Source: JAFAXA01 sp963777325 (GTDB taxonomy: Bacteria; Pseudomonadota; Alphaproteobacteria; Acetobacterales; Acetobacteraceae). From it: DNA of 64,000 nt. The stretch lies in NCBI GenBank assembly GCA_963777325.1, contig CAVZQE010000022.1:310001-374000 (forward strand). Direction: 5' to 3'. The notes under the pieces were generated by a model that had not been told where the DNA came from, ran no database searches, and saw only the letters and a program-made list of their open reading frames with translations. This document shows, piece by piece, positions 43,291 to 52,450 of the stretch. The translations under genes and the position numbers were made by a program. Position 1 is the stretch's first letter, and the number at the start of each line of letters is the position of its first letter.

Positions 43291-44816
43291 ACGCCGCCAC
43301 GCAGGATCGCCCGGAAGCGGGCGGTCCTCCGTCCGGGACCGCGCCGTTGCTGGAATTGCGCGCCCTCGACAAGCGCTTCGGCGCGACGCACGCCCTCAAG
43401 CATGTGAGCCTCGCCTTCATGCCCGGCGAGGTGCATGCGATCGTTGGCGAGAACGGCGCCGGCAAATCCACGCTGATCAAGCTGCTGACCGGCGTGCATC
43501 CGCGCAGCGGCGGCGAGATCATCTGGAAAGGCCATGCGGCCGATATCAGGACTCCGCACGACGCGATCGCGCTCGGCATCACGGCGGTGCATCAGGAGGT
43601 GGTGCTGTGCCGCCACCTGACGGTCGCCGCGAATTTGTTTCTTGGCGACGAGGAAACCAAACGCGGCGTGCTCCAGCACCGCGCGATGGAGCGCGACGCC
43701 CAGGCGATCCTCGACGAGATCGGCTTCAGCCTGCCGGCGCGCGCTGAGCTGTCCGCCTTGACCATCGGCCAGCAGCAGCTGGTGGCGACCGCGCGGGCGG
43801 CCACGCGCCACCCGCAACTGCTGATCTTCGACGAGCCGACCGCCTATCTCACCCGGCAGGAATCGGATCAGCTGTTCGCGCTCATTCGCCGCCTCAAGGC
43901 GCGCGGCATCACGATCGTCTATATCAGCCACCGGCTGGAAGAGGTGTTCGACCTGTCCGATCGTGTCTCGATCCTGCGCGACGGCGAACTCGTTTCGACC
44001 TCGCGGATCGAGGACACGAACGAGGAAGCTCTGATCCGCGGCATGATCAACCGCTCGATCGAGCAAATCTTCCACAAGGACGACGTGCCGCGAGGCGATG
44101 TCATCCTCGAGGCGCGTCATCTGACCGGGCCGGGATTTCGCGACGTGTCGCTGACCGTGCGCGAGGGCGAGATCGTCGGCCTCTACGGTCTGATCGGGGC
44201 CGGGCGCAGCGAGTTCGTGCAGTCCCTGTTCGGCCGCTTTCCGGCGGTCTCCGGCGAGATCGTCTGGAGGGGCAAGCCCGTCGCCATCCGCTCCGAGCGC
44301 GAGGCGCTGCGGTTGGGGATCGCGCTCGCGCCAGAGAGCAGGCGCGATCAGGGGCTGGCCCTCAACATGGGCGTCGGCTTCAACCTCAATCTGCCGATCT
44401 ACAAGCGGCTGAGCCGTGGGCCGCTGCTGTCGGGCCGGGCGGAGGCGTCGCGCGCCGAGGGCCAGATCGCCGATCTGAGGATCAAGACCGCCTCCCGCCA
44501 CGCGCTCGCCTCCAGCCTGTCCGGCGGCAACCAGCAGAAGATCGTCATCGGCAAGTGGCTGAATCACGGCGCCAAGCTGTTCATCTTCGACGAGCCGACC
44601 GTCGGCGTCGATGTCGGGACCAAGGCCGAGATCTACCGGCTCATGGGACGGTTGCTGCACGCTGGGGCCGGGATCATCCTGATTTCGTCGTACCTGCCGG
44701 AAGTCTACGAGCTGGCCGACACGCTGCACGTGTTCCGCGCCGGTCAGCTCACGGCCACGCATGGCTTCAAGACGGCGTCGCACGAGGACGTGCTGAGCAA
44801 GGCGATCGGCGCATGA
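43287..44816 (+). CDS. Sugar ABC transporter ATP-binding protein (RbsA-like)
   Basis: A 509-residue double ATPase typical of carbohydrate uptake CUT2 systems. The first domain has Walker A GENGAGKS and Walker B LLIFDEPTAYLT with a degenerate signature (LTIGQQQLVATARA). The second has the usual altered Walker A GLIGAGRS and signature LSGGNQQKIVIGKWL. The ATG overlaps the rbsB-like stop by four bases. It energises import through the permease that follows. Confidence 0.94.
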   Translation: MNAATQDRPEAGGPPSGTAPLLELRALDKRFGATHALKHVSLAFMPGEVHAIVGENGAGKSTLIKLLTGVHPRSGGEIIWKGHAADIRTPHDAIALGITAVHQEVVLCRHLTVAANLFLGDEETKRGVLQHRAMERDAQAILDEIGFSLPARAELSALTIGQQQLVATARAATRHPQLLIFDEPTAYLTRQESDQLFALIRRLKARGITIVYISHRLEEVFDLSDRVSILRDGELVSTSRIEDTNEEALIRGMINRSIEQIFHKDDVPRGDVILEARHLTGPGFRDVSLTVREGEIVGLYGLIGAGRSEFVQSLFGRFPAVSGEIVWRGKPVAIRSEREALRLGIALAPESRRDQGLALNMGVGFNLNLPIYKRLSRGPLLSGRAEASRAEGQIADLRIKTASRHALASSLSGGNQQKIVIGKWLNHGAKLFIFDEPTVGVDVGTKAEIYRLMGRLLHAGAGIILISSYLPEVYELADTLHVFRAGQLTATHGFKTASHEDVLSKAIGA

Positions 44817-44877
44817 GCCGGAGCGCCAATGGTTGGCGGCCTCCCGGCGCGGACCACGCCACAGGAGTCGTTCGGTC

Positions 44878-45852
44878 ATGAGCGTCAGTCAGACCGCCGC
44901 CGTTCCCGCCGCCAAGCGAAGGTTCCATATTCCATTCGGATTGACCCTGCTGTTGCTGCTGGCGGTCATGTGGATTCTGCTGTCGATCACCACCAACACC
45001 TTCATGACGGAGCGCAACATCTCCAACCTGGCGCGCCAGGGCTCGATGATCGCGATTCTCGCACTCGGCGAGACGTTCGTCATCATCACGGCGGGCATCG
45101 ATCTCGCGGTCGGCGCCGTTGTCGGGTTCTGCACCGTCGTCGCCGCCTGGCTGCTCACGCATGGGTTGCCGATCTGGGCGTCCGTGCTCGTGACGCTGGG
45201 CGTGGGCCTCGGCATCGGCGCCTTCCACGGCTTCGGCGTGACGAGAATGGGGTTGCCGCCCTTCATCATCACGCTCGCGACGCTGACGTCCTTGCGCGGC
45301 ATCGGGCTGCTCATCACCAACGGCGCGACCATCTCCATCAGCAACAATACCTTCACCGACTTCTCGCTCGGCGAGGTGTTCGGGGTGGTGCCCAATCTGT
45401 TCGCCATGGTGATCCTGGTCGCGGTGCCGAGCTGGCTGTTCCTCAATCACACCCGATGGGGACGCTACCTGTTCGCGGTCGGGTCGAACGCGGAAGCAGC
45501 GCGCCTCTCTGGCGTAAGCGTCGTGCGCACCACCTATCTCGCCTATATCCTGTCGAGCGTGTGCGCGGCCTTCGTCGGCCTGCTGCTCGCGTCCCGCATC
45601 GGCATCGGCAACGCGACGCAGGCGGAGGGGTGGGAGTTGCTCGCCATCGCCTCGTCGGTGATCGGCGGCACCAGCCTGTTCGGCGCGGTCGGATCATGGC
45701 ACGGCCCTCTGCTGGGCGCGTTCATCCTCGCCACCATCAATAACGGCGCCAACCTGCTGAACGTCAATTCGTTCTGGCAGCGGATCATCACCGGCGGCCT
45801 GATCATCGTTATCGTCTACTTCGACCAACTGCGCCGCAGGAGGCGAGCATAA
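44878..45852 (+). CDS. Sugar ABC transporter permease (RbsC-like)
   Basis: A 324-residue CUT2 permease with about nine transmembrane segments. ITAGIDLAVGAVVGFCTVVA is the BPD_transp_2 signature, and SNAEAARLSGVSVVRTTYLAY is the coupling region. The ATG at 44878 is chosen: AGGAG stands ten bases upstream, and the alternative start at 44833 adds an Arg-rich piece. The last codons contain AGGAGG, which acts as ribosome binding site for the next gene, and the stop TAA overlaps that gene's apparent ATA start. Confidence 0.93.
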   Translation: MSVSQTAAVPAAKRRFHIPFGLTLLLLLAVMWILLSITTNTFMTERNISNLARQGSMIAILALGETFVIITAGIDLAVGAVVGFCTVVAAWLLTHGLPIWASVLVTLGVGLGIGAFHGFGVTRMGLPPFIITLATLTSLRGIGLLITNGATISISNNTFTDFSLGEVFGVVPNLFAMVILVAVPSWLFLNHTRWGRYLFAVGSNAEAARLSGVSVVRTTYLAYILSSVCAAFVGLLLASRIGIGNATQAEGWELLAIASSVIGGTSLFGAVGSWHGPLLGAFILATINNGANLLNVNSFWQRIITGGLIIVIVYFDQLRRRRRA

Positions 45853-46877
45853 CCGCCGACCATCCCGCGATTCCGCGCCGTCGCCTCGGACGGACGGGCC
45901 TCGTTGTGTCCGCGCTCGGGTGCGGCGCCGCGCCGCTCGGCGATCTCTATGCAAAGCTCGACGACCGGGAGGCCATCGCCGCCGTCGAACGCGCGCTTGA
46001 GCTAGGGATCAATCTGGTCGATACGGCGCCGCTCTACGGCCATGGCCTCTCGGAACATCGCTGCGGCACCGCGATCCGGCGCGCCGGGCGCGACAAGGTC
46101 GTGCTCTCGACCAAGGTCGGCCGGTGGATCGATCCGATGCACGGCAAGAGCGAGGGATCGGGCTTCGTCGGCGGACAGCCGCACGCGGCCGTCGTCGACT
46201 ACTCGTATGACGGCACGATGCGGTCGGTCGAGCAGTCGCTGCTGCGGCTCGGCACGGACCGGATCGACATTCTCCTGATCCACGACGTCGATGTCTGGAC
46301 CCACGGCGCGGACGCCGTCGACGCGCGGTTTAGCGAGGCGATGGCGGGCGCCTATGTCGCGCTCGACCGCCTGCGCGCGAGCGGCGCCGTCGCCGCGATC
46401 GGCGTCGGCGTCAACGAGGCGGAGATGTGCGTGCGCTTCGCCGAGGCGGGCGATTTCGACACGATGCTGCTCGCGGGCCGCTATTCGCTGCTGGAGCAGC
46501 CGGCGCTGGACGCGTTCCTGCCGCTGGCGGAGCGCAAGGGCATCGGCGTCCTGCTCGGCGGCGTATTCAACTCGGGCATCCTGGCCACCGGCGCGATTCC
46601 GGGCGCGAAATACAATTACTTCGATGCGCCGCCGCCGGTCCTGGCGAAAGTCGGCGCGATCGAGAGGGTCTGCGCGGCGCATGGGGTCGGTCTGGCGAAT
46701 GCGGCGCTGCATTTCGCGCTGGCGCATCCGGCGGTCGCCTCCGTGGTTCTCGGCGCGCAGTCGACGCGGGAGGTGGAGCGCAATGTCGCGGGCTTGGCGG
46801 CCAAGGTGCCCTCGGCGCTGTGGCGCGATTTGAAGGATGAGGGCCTGCTGGGCCGCGATGTGCCGGTGCCTGGGTGA
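45849..46877 (+). CDS. Aldo/keto reductase (L-fucose / D-threo-aldose dehydrogenase-like), apparent ATA start
   Basis: A 342-residue AKR barrel that probably oxidises a sugar such as L-fucose to its lactone with NAD(P). Asp58 and Tyr63 in LVDTAPLYG are catalytic, and LLIHDVDVWTHG is typical of the fucose/galactose dehydrogenase group. The conserved N-terminal hairpin RRRLGRTGLVVSALGCG begins upstream of the first GTG (45906), so translation must start earlier. ATA at 45849 has a perfect AGGAGG five bases upstream and overlaps the rbsC stop as ATAA; ATT at 45870 is another candidate. A base error or mutation from ATG is possible. Confidence 0.85.
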   Translation: MTADHPAIPRRRLGRTGLVVSALGCGAAPLGDLYAKLDDREAIAAVERALELGINLVDTAPLYGHGLSEHRCGTAIRRAGRDKVVLSTKVGRWIDPMHGKSEGSGFVGGQPHAAVVDYSYDGTMRSVEQSLLRLGTDRIDILLIHDVDVWTHGADAVDARFSEAMAGAYVALDRLRASGAVAAIGVGVNEAEMCVRFAEAGDFDTMLLAGRYSLLEQPALDAFLPLAERKGIGVLLGGVFNSGILATGAIPGAKYNYFDAPPPVLAKVGAIERVCAAHGVGLANAALHFALAHPAVASVVLGAQSTREVERNVAGLAAKVPSALWRDLKDEGLLGRDVPVPG

Positions 46878-47716
46878 GCCTGCGGGTCGACGCGCATCAC
46901 CACGTCTGGCAGCTCGCCCGCGGCGATTACGGCTGGCTGACGCCGAAGCTCGCGCCGATCTACCGGGACTTCACCCTTGATGACCTGTCACCCTTCCTGG
47001 CCCGACATGGGATCGGCAGGACGATCCTCGTTCAGGCCGCGCCGACCGAAGCGGAAACCGCGTTCCTGCTCGGCGTCGCGGCGAGCAGCGCATGCGTCGC
47101 GGGTGTCGTCGGCTGGACGGAGTTCGCCTCGCCGGACAGCGCCGCGCGGATCGCGACGCTCGCGGCCGACCCGTTGCTCGTCGGGCTTCGCCCCATGGTG
47201 CAGGACATCGCCGACGACTGGCTGCTGCGCCCGGATCTCGCTCCGGCGTTCGGCGCCATGGCCCGGCACGGGCTGGTGCTCGACGCCCTCGCGCTCCCGC
47301 GCCACCTGACGCGCGTGCGGCGCCTCGGCGAGCTGCATCCGGATCTCGTCATCGTGCTCGACCATCTCGGCAAGCCGCGTGTCGCCCTCGGCGAACTCGA
47401 CCCGTGGCGCGCCGATCTCGCGTCGCTGGCGGCGCGGCCGAACACCTATTGCAAGCTGTCCGGCCTGGTCACGGAAGCGCGCCCGGACTGGCGGCCCGAG
47501 CATCTGAGTCCCTATGTGGATCACATGCTCGCCTGCTTCGGTCCGGAGCGCGTGATGTGGGGCAGCGACTGGCCCGTCGTCGATCTCGCGGGCGGCTACG
47601 ATCGCTGGCGGGAGACGGCCGAGTCCCTGCTGCTCGACGCTCCGCCGGAGGCACGGCAAGCCGTGTTCGGCGGCACGGCGGAGCGGGTTTACCTGTCGCG
47701 AGGGAGAACACCCTGA
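46874..47716 (+). CDS. Amidohydrolase, L-fuconolactonase-like
   Basis: A 280-residue amidohydrolase_2 barrel. The metal motif DAHHHVWQL is at residues 6-14, the strand D-H-L-G-K-P supplies a second metal ligand, and MWGSDWPVV carries the catalytic Asp. This family includes L-fuconolactonase and L-rhamnono-lactonase, which open the lactone made by the sugar dehydrogenase. The GTG start overlaps the AKR stop. Position between a sugar dehydrogenase and FucU makes a lactonase role very likely. Confidence 0.88.
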   Translation: MSLRVDAHHHVWQLARGDYGWLTPKLAPIYRDFTLDDLSPFLARHGIGRTILVQAAPTEAETAFLLGVAASSACVAGVVGWTEFASPDSAARIATLAADPLLVGLRPMVQDIADDWLLRPDLAPAFGAMARHGLVLDALALPRHLTRVRRLGELHPDLVIVLDHLGKPRVALGELDPWRADLASLAARPNTYCKLSGLVTEARPDWRPEHLSPYVDHMLACFGPERVMWGSDWPVVDLAGGYDRWRETAESLLLDAPPEARQAVFGGTAERVYLSRGRTP

Positions 47717-48141
47717 TGCTGCTCGGCATGAACCCGATCCTGACGCCGGATTTGCTGCACAGCCTCGCCTCCATGGGTCATGGCGACCGTCTCGCCATTG
47801 TCGATTGCAACTTCCCGGGGGCGGCGTGCGCGCGGCGACTGCATCGCCTGCCGGGACTGGATGCGGCCTCGGTGCTGGATGCGGTGCTGTCGGTGCTGCC
47901 GCTCGATACGTTCGTGCCGAACCCGGCGACGACGATGCAGGTGGTCGGCGATCCGGCTTCGGTGCCGCCCGCGGTGCAGGATTTCGTCGGCGTGCTGCAA
48001 CGGCATGGCGGCCAAGCCCCGGAGATGATCGAGCGCTTCGCCTTCTACGACGGGGCCAGAGGCGCGTTCGCGATCGTGCAGACGGGCGAGCGCCGCTCAT
48101 ACGGCAACATCATTGTCGCGAAGGGGATCGTCATGCCGTAG
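47716..48141 (+). CDS. fucU: L-fucose mutarotase (FucU/RbsD family)
   Basis: A 141-residue decameric sugar mutarotase that interconverts alpha and beta anomers, expected for L-fucose here. His22 in SMGHGDRLAIVDCNFP is the catalytic residue, and the C-terminal YGNIIVAKGIV is the family end, with the tyrosine typical of FucU. The ATG overlaps the preceding stop as TGATG, with GGGAGA upstream. It is the last gene of the operon; the Gfo/Idh gene beyond runs towards it. Confidence 0.9.
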   Translation: MLLGMNPILTPDLLHSLASMGHGDRLAIVDCNFPGAACARRLHRLPGLDAASVLDAVLSVLPLDTFVPNPATTMQVVGDPASVPPAVQDFVGVLQRHGGQAPEMIERFAFYDGARGAFAIVQTGERRSYGNIIVAKGIVMP

Positions 48142-48154
48142 CGCCGTTCCCGGC

Positions 48155-49150
48155 TTAGCGGCCCAGCCGCACGGCGCGGCCCGCGTGCAGGCTCTCCAGC
48201 GCCGCGTCGGCCAGCCTGAGCGCCTCGCGCCCGTCGGCAAATCCGGCCAGGGGCTTCGTCCCGGTCTCGACGCACTCCACGAAATGCGCGATCTCGGCCA
48301 TGTAGGCCTCGGCGTAGCGCGCGATGAAAAAATCCTGCACCGGGTCCGTGGCGCGGGTCCGCTCCGCGTTCCAGGCCTCCAAGGTCGTCAGATGCCGGTT
48401 GTGCGCCTGCAACATACCCTTCGCGCCGAACGCCTCGATCCGCTGATCATAGCCATAGGCGCAGCGTCGGCTGTTGTTGATGTGGATCAACGCGCCGGAG
48501 GCCGCCCGCATCAGGATCATGGCCGAGTCGATGTCGCCCTGCTCGCCGATCGCGGGATCGACCAGATTGCCGCCCAGCGCCTGCACTTCGACGATCTCGC
48601 CCGCGAGATAGCGGGCCATGTCGAAATCGTGGATCGTCATGTCGCGGAACAGGCCCCCGGAACTCTTGATGTAGCCGGGCGGGGGCGGGGCCGGGTCGCG
48701 GCTCGTGAGCACGACCTGCTCCAGCCGCCCGATCTCGCCCGCGAGCAGGCGGTCGCGCAGCGCCTTGAACGAGGGATCGAAGCGCCGGTTGAAGCCCAGC
48801 ATGATCGCGGGATCGAGGCCGCCGATCTCGCGCCAGCACGCATCGACGCGCGCGATGTCGAGATCGACCGGCTTCTCGCACAGAACCGGCTTCCCGGCGC
48901 GGGCGCTCCTTGTGATCAGATCGACATGCGTGTCCGTCGACGAGGCGATGAAGACGGCGTCCACGTTCGGATCGTGGATTGCGTCCTCGACCGACCCCGC
49001 GACGGCCGCCCCCAGTTCCGCGGCCGTGTCGCGGGCGGCGGCGCCCACGACGTCGTAGCACAGCACGAGCCGGGTGCGCGGATGCGCGCGGATGTTGCGT
49101 GCGTGCATCCGCCCGATGCGGCCGCAGCCCAGAACGGCGAAACCGATCAT
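48155..49150 (-). CDS. Gfo/Idh/MocA oxidoreductase, inositol 2-dehydrogenase-like
   Basis: A 331-residue NAD(P)-dependent dehydrogenase. The Rossmann motif GCGRIGRMHARNI is at residues 8-20, EKPVDLD carries the catalytic lysine, and MTIHDFDMARYL has the Asp-His pair. Closest in pattern to IolG (myo-inositol 2-dehydrogenase), but related enzymes act on other polyols, so the substrate is not certain. The ATG at 49150 is in the usual place. It is convergent with fucU (13 bases) and divergent from the GFA gene. Confidence 0.88.
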   Translation of the reverse strand: MIGFAVLGCGRIGRMHARNIRAHPRTRLVLCYDVVGAAARDTAAELGAAVAGSVEDAIHDPNVDAVFIASSTDTHVDLITRSARAGKPVLCEKPVDLDIARVDACWREIGGLDPAIMLGFNRRFDPSFKALRDRLLAGEIGRLEQVVLTSRDPAPPPPGYIKSSGGLFRDMTIHDFDMARYLAGEIVEVQALGGNLVDPAIGEQGDIDSAMILMRAASGALIHINNSRRCAYGYDQRIEAFGAKGMLQAHNRHLTTLEAWNAERTRATDPVQDFFIARYAEAYMAEIAHFVECVETGTKPLAGFADGREALRLADAALESLHAGRAVRLGR

Positions 49151-49214
49151 GCCCGCATCCTCCCGCGCCTCGTTGAAGGCGATTTAGGGCAAGATGCGCA
49201 AAAAGGAGCTGGCC

Positions 49215-49709
49215 ATGCAACTCGAAGGTTCCTGCCATTGCGGCGTCGTTCGCTTCCGCCTGAACAGCGCGCAGCCGTATCCGTACCAACGCTGCTACTG
49301 TTCGATCTGCCGCAAGACCCAGGGCGGCGGCGGCTACGCGATCAACCTGTCCGGCGATGCGGGGACGCTCCGCGTTACGGGCAAGAAGCATATCTCGATC
49401 TATCGCGCGAGGCTGAGGGGCGGCCCCGGCGAGCGTGTCCGGACCAGCACGGCGGAGCGTCACTTCTGTTCGCGATGCGGGTCCGCGTTGTGGCTGTTCA
49501 GCCCGGAAGGGCCCGAGCTCGTGCATCCGTTCGCCTCCGCGATCGACACGGAGCTGCCGGTGCCGCCGGAACACACGCATATCATGCTCGCGTTCAAGCC
49601 ATCCTGGGTGGAAGTCGAGGCAGGGCCGAAAGACGTGCAGCGACCGACCTATCCGGACAAGTCGATCGCCGGGTGGCATGAGCGGCTCGGATTGACCCGC
49701 TCCGCCTGA
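49215..49709 (+). CDS. GFA-family (CENP-V/GFA domain) protein
   Basis: A 164-residue zinc-binding protein of the GFA family, named for glutathione-dependent formaldehyde-activating enzyme. Cysteine sites are CHCGVVRF, CYCSICRKTQGG and HFCSRCGSALW, giving the two zinc sites of the fold. Function of most members is unproven. AAGGAG precedes the ATG at 49215; a short upstream in-frame ATG at 49194 would make the ribosome site part of the gene and is rejected. Confidence 0.9.
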   Translation: MQLEGSCHCGVVRFRLNSAQPYPYQRCYCSICRKTQGGGGYAINLSGDAGTLRVTGKKHISIYRARLRGGPGERVRTSTAERHFCSRCGSALWLFSPEGPELVHPFASAIDTELPVPPEHTHIMLAFKPSWVEVEAGPKDVQRPTYPDKSIAGWHERLGLTRSA

Positions 49710-49838
49710 ATCCGCTTCCGGAGAGGGCTGGTCGGCCCGACCCGGGTGGCGCGTCGGCGTATCCGGGGGCAAGATGCTGCCCGGCGCCCGCGGCGCTCAC
49801 GCGCCGGGCGATGCGTAACGACCGGGAAGGGGGAAACA

Positions 49839-51128
49839 ATGGCGTCAGCGAGCGAAGCCTCCGCCTATTCGAGCCGGTGGGCGCGGCTCATCCCGATCGC
49901 GTTCATCACCTACAGCCTCGCCTATCTCGACCGCGCCAATTACAGCTTCGGCGCCGCGTCGGGCATGGCCGCCGATCTCAAGATCGACGCCGCCGCCTCC
50001 TCGCTGCTCGGGGCGCTGTTCTTCCTCGGCTATTTCTTCTTCCAGATCCCGGCGGCGATGTACGCCGAGCGGCGCAGCGCCAAGCGGCTGATCTTCTGGA
50101 GCCTCATCCTCTGGGGCCTGCTCGCCGCCGCGACCGGCCTGCTGACGGACGTCTCGCTGCTCTACATCGACCGCTTCCTGCTCGGCGTCATGGAAAGCGT
50201 CGTGCTGCCGGGCATGCTGATCTTTCTCAGCCACTGGTTCACGAAAGCCGAGCGGTCGCGCGCCAACACCTTCCTGATCCTCGGCAACCCGATCACCGTG
50301 CTCTGGATGTCGGTCGTGTCGGGCTATCTCGCCGATTCCCTCGGCTGGCGCGGCATGTTCATCGTGGAAGGCCTGCCGCCGATCGTCTGGGCGTTCATCT
50401 GGTGGAAGATGGTGGAGGACCGGCCGGCCCAGGCGGCCTGGCTCGACCCGAACGAGCGAGTGGCGCTCGAGACCGCGCTCGATCAGGAGCAGCGCGGCTT
50501 CAAGCCGGTCAAGAACTACCGGGCCGCGTTCCGGACGCCCGCGGTCATCATCCTGGCCGCGCAGTATTTCTGCTGGAGCGTCGGGGTCTATGGGTTCGTG
50601 ATCTGGCTGCCCTCCATGCTCAAGGCCGGCAACTCGATCGGCATCGTCGAGATCGGCTGGCTGTCCGCGGGCCCGTATCTCGCGGCGGCGATCCTCATGG
50701 TCATCACCTCGGTGCTGTCCGACAAGAGCGGGGAGCGGAAACACTTCGTCTGGCCCTATCTGCTGATCGGCGCGGTCGCGTTCTATGGCTCCTATCTGCT
50801 CGGCACCTCGAACTACTGGTTCAGCTACATCCTCCTGGTAATCGCGGGCGGCGCGATGTACGCGCCGTACGGGCCGTTCTTCGCGTTCATCGCCGACCTC
50901 CTGCCACGCAACGTCGCCGGCGGCGCGATGGCGCTGATCAACAGCTGCGGCGCGCTCGGCTCCTTTGTCGGCTCGTACTTCGTCGGCTGGCTGAACGGCG
51001 TCACGGGCGGCTCCGGCGCGTCGTTCCTGCTGATGGCGTGCGCCCTCCTGGTCTCTGCGATCCTGACCTTGATGCTGCGCAGTCCCAGCCGGGCCCTCAG
51101 CCCTGGTCTGGGCGCGGCCGCCCACTAG
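49839..51128 (+). CDS. MFS transporter, anion:cation symporter (ACS) type
   Basis: A 429-residue, 12-helix transporter. SLAYLDRANYSFG in helix 1 and ERRSAKRLIFWSLILWG in the 2-3 loop (split at residues 75-91) are typical of the ACS family that imports organic anions such as galactonate, glucarate or phthalate. A short central loop holds DQEQRGFKPVKNYRAAFRTP. AAGGGGG precedes the ATG. It is followed by a second MFS gene and a metal hydrolase on the same strand, forming a probable uptake-and-cleavage operon for an organic acid. Confidence 0.9.
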   Translation: MASASEASAYSSRWARLIPIAFITYSLAYLDRANYSFGAASGMAADLKIDAAASSLLGALFFLGYFFFQIPAAMYAERRSAKRLIFWSLILWGLLAAATGLLTDVSLLYIDRFLLGVMESVVLPGMLIFLSHWFTKAERSRANTFLILGNPITVLWMSVVSGYLADSLGWRGMFIVEGLPPIVWAFIWWKMVEDRPAQAAWLDPNERVALETALDQEQRGFKPVKNYRAAFRTPAVIILAAQYFCWSVGVYGFVIWLPSMLKAGNSIGIVEIGWLSAGPYLAAAILMVITSVLSDKSGERKHFVWPYLLIGAVAFYGSYLLGTSNYWFSYILLVIAGGAMYAPYGPFFAFIADLLPRNVAGGAMALINSCGALGSFVGSYFVGWLNGVTGGSGASFLLMACALLVSAILTLMLRSPSRALSPGLGAAAH

Positions 51129-51157
51129 CCGAGGCAGTTACGGATGAGGAGAAACCG

Positions 51158-52450
51158 ATGAGCCTGGCGCCCGCCGCAGAGACGGCCGTTCCGATCGCGG
51201 ATGCGAGCCTGCAAGCGTTCTACCGGGACATGACCTTGCCGGAGAAGCGCACCTTCTGGGCCTGCGCGGCGGGCTGGGCGCTCGACGGCATGGATTTCAT
51301 GATCTATCCGTTGGTGGTCGGCACGATCATCCGGCAGTGGGGCGTCAGTCCCGGTCCGGCGGGGCTTGCCGTGACCGCGACCTTGCTCTGCTCAGCGCTC
51401 GGCGGCTGGCTTGGCGGGTTTCTCTCCGACCGCATCGGCCGCGTTCGGATGCTGCAGATCTCGATCCTCTGGTTCTCGTTGTTCAGCGTGCTGTGCGCGC
51501 TGGCGCAGAGCTTCGACCAGTTGCTGATCGCCCGCGCCGTCCTCGGCTTCGGCTTCGGGGCGGAGTGGGCGGCGGGCGCGATCCTGATGGGCGAAACCAT
51601 TCGGCCGCAATACCGGGGGCGAGCCGTCGGCAGCGTGCAATCCGCCTGGGCGATCGGTTGGGGCGCCGCCGTGCTGTCGCAGGCAATCCTGTTCAGCCTG
51701 CTGCCGCCAGGCCAGGCCTGGCGCTGGATGTTCGTGATCGGCGCGCTGCCCGCGTTGCTCGTGTTCTATCTGCGGCGCTCCGTGGAAGAGCCCGAAATCG
51801 CGGCCGAGGTCCGCCGCAAGCATGCGGAGGCGGGAACGCACCCGGCGCTTGGCGAAATTTTCTCCGGCCCCATCCTCAAGACGACGATCCTGGCCTCGCT
51901 CGCCGCGACCGGCGCGCAGGGCGGATACTACGCCATCACGAGCTGGCTGCCGCGATTCCTCACAAGCGAGCGGCATCTGTCCATCGTCAACTCGACCGCG
52001 TACCTGGCCGCGTTGATCCTCGGCAGCTTCGCCGGCTACCTCGTCGGCGCCTGGCTCGCCGACCGGATCGGACGGCGCAACCTGTTCCTCGTGTTTTCGC
52101 TCGGCGCCATCGCGATCACCGTCATCTACACCCAGGTTCCGATTTCGAACGGTCTGATGCTCGTGCTCGGCCTCCCGCTCGGCTTCTTCGCTTCCGGTTA
52201 CTTCTCCGGCATGGGGCCGTTCCTAACCGAGCTGTTCCCGACCCGGCTGCGCGGCTCGGGCCAGGGGTTCTGCTACAATTTCGGCCGTGGCATCGGCGCG
52301 CTGTTCCCGGCCCTGGTCGGCTATCTCGCGTCGGCGTTGTCTCTCGCCAGCGCCATCGCGGTGTTCGCGGCTATCGCCTATGGCGTGTTCTTCCTGGCCG
52401 CCTTCGCACTCCCCGAGACGCGCGGCAAGGTGCTCCACGCGGATGACTGA
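51158..52450 (+). CDS. MFS transporter, sialate/aromatic acid symporter type
   Basis: A 430-residue, 12-helix transporter. AGWALDGMDFMIYPLVVG in helix 1 (with the D-x-x-D pair) and GGFLSDRIGRVRML in the 2-3 loop resemble the sialate (NanT) and aromatic acid:proton (PcaK-like) families. FGAEWAAGAILMGE in helix 4 and FPTRLRGSGQGFCYNFGRG are further family marks. GAGGAG precedes the ATG at 51158. Its stop codon lies within the start of the hydrolase gene, so the two are coupled. Confidence 0.9.
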   Translation: MSLAPAAETAVPIADASLQAFYRDMTLPEKRTFWACAAGWALDGMDFMIYPLVVGTIIRQWGVSPGPAGLAVTATLLCSALGGWLGGFLSDRIGRVRMLQISILWFSLFSVLCALAQSFDQLLIARAVLGFGFGAEWAAGAILMGETIRPQYRGRAVGSVQSAWAIGWGAAVLSQAILFSLLPPGQAWRWMFVIGALPALLVFYLRRSVEEPEIAAEVRRKHAEAGTHPALGEIFSGPILKTTILASLAATGAQGGYYAITSWLPRFLTSERHLSIVNSTAYLAALILGSFAGYLVGAWLADRIGRRNLFLVFSLGAIAITVIYTQVPISNGLMLVLGLPLGFFASGYFSGMGPFLTELFPTRLRGSGQGFCYNFGRGIGALFPALVGYLASALSLASAIAVFAAIAYGVFFLAAFALPETRGKVLHADD

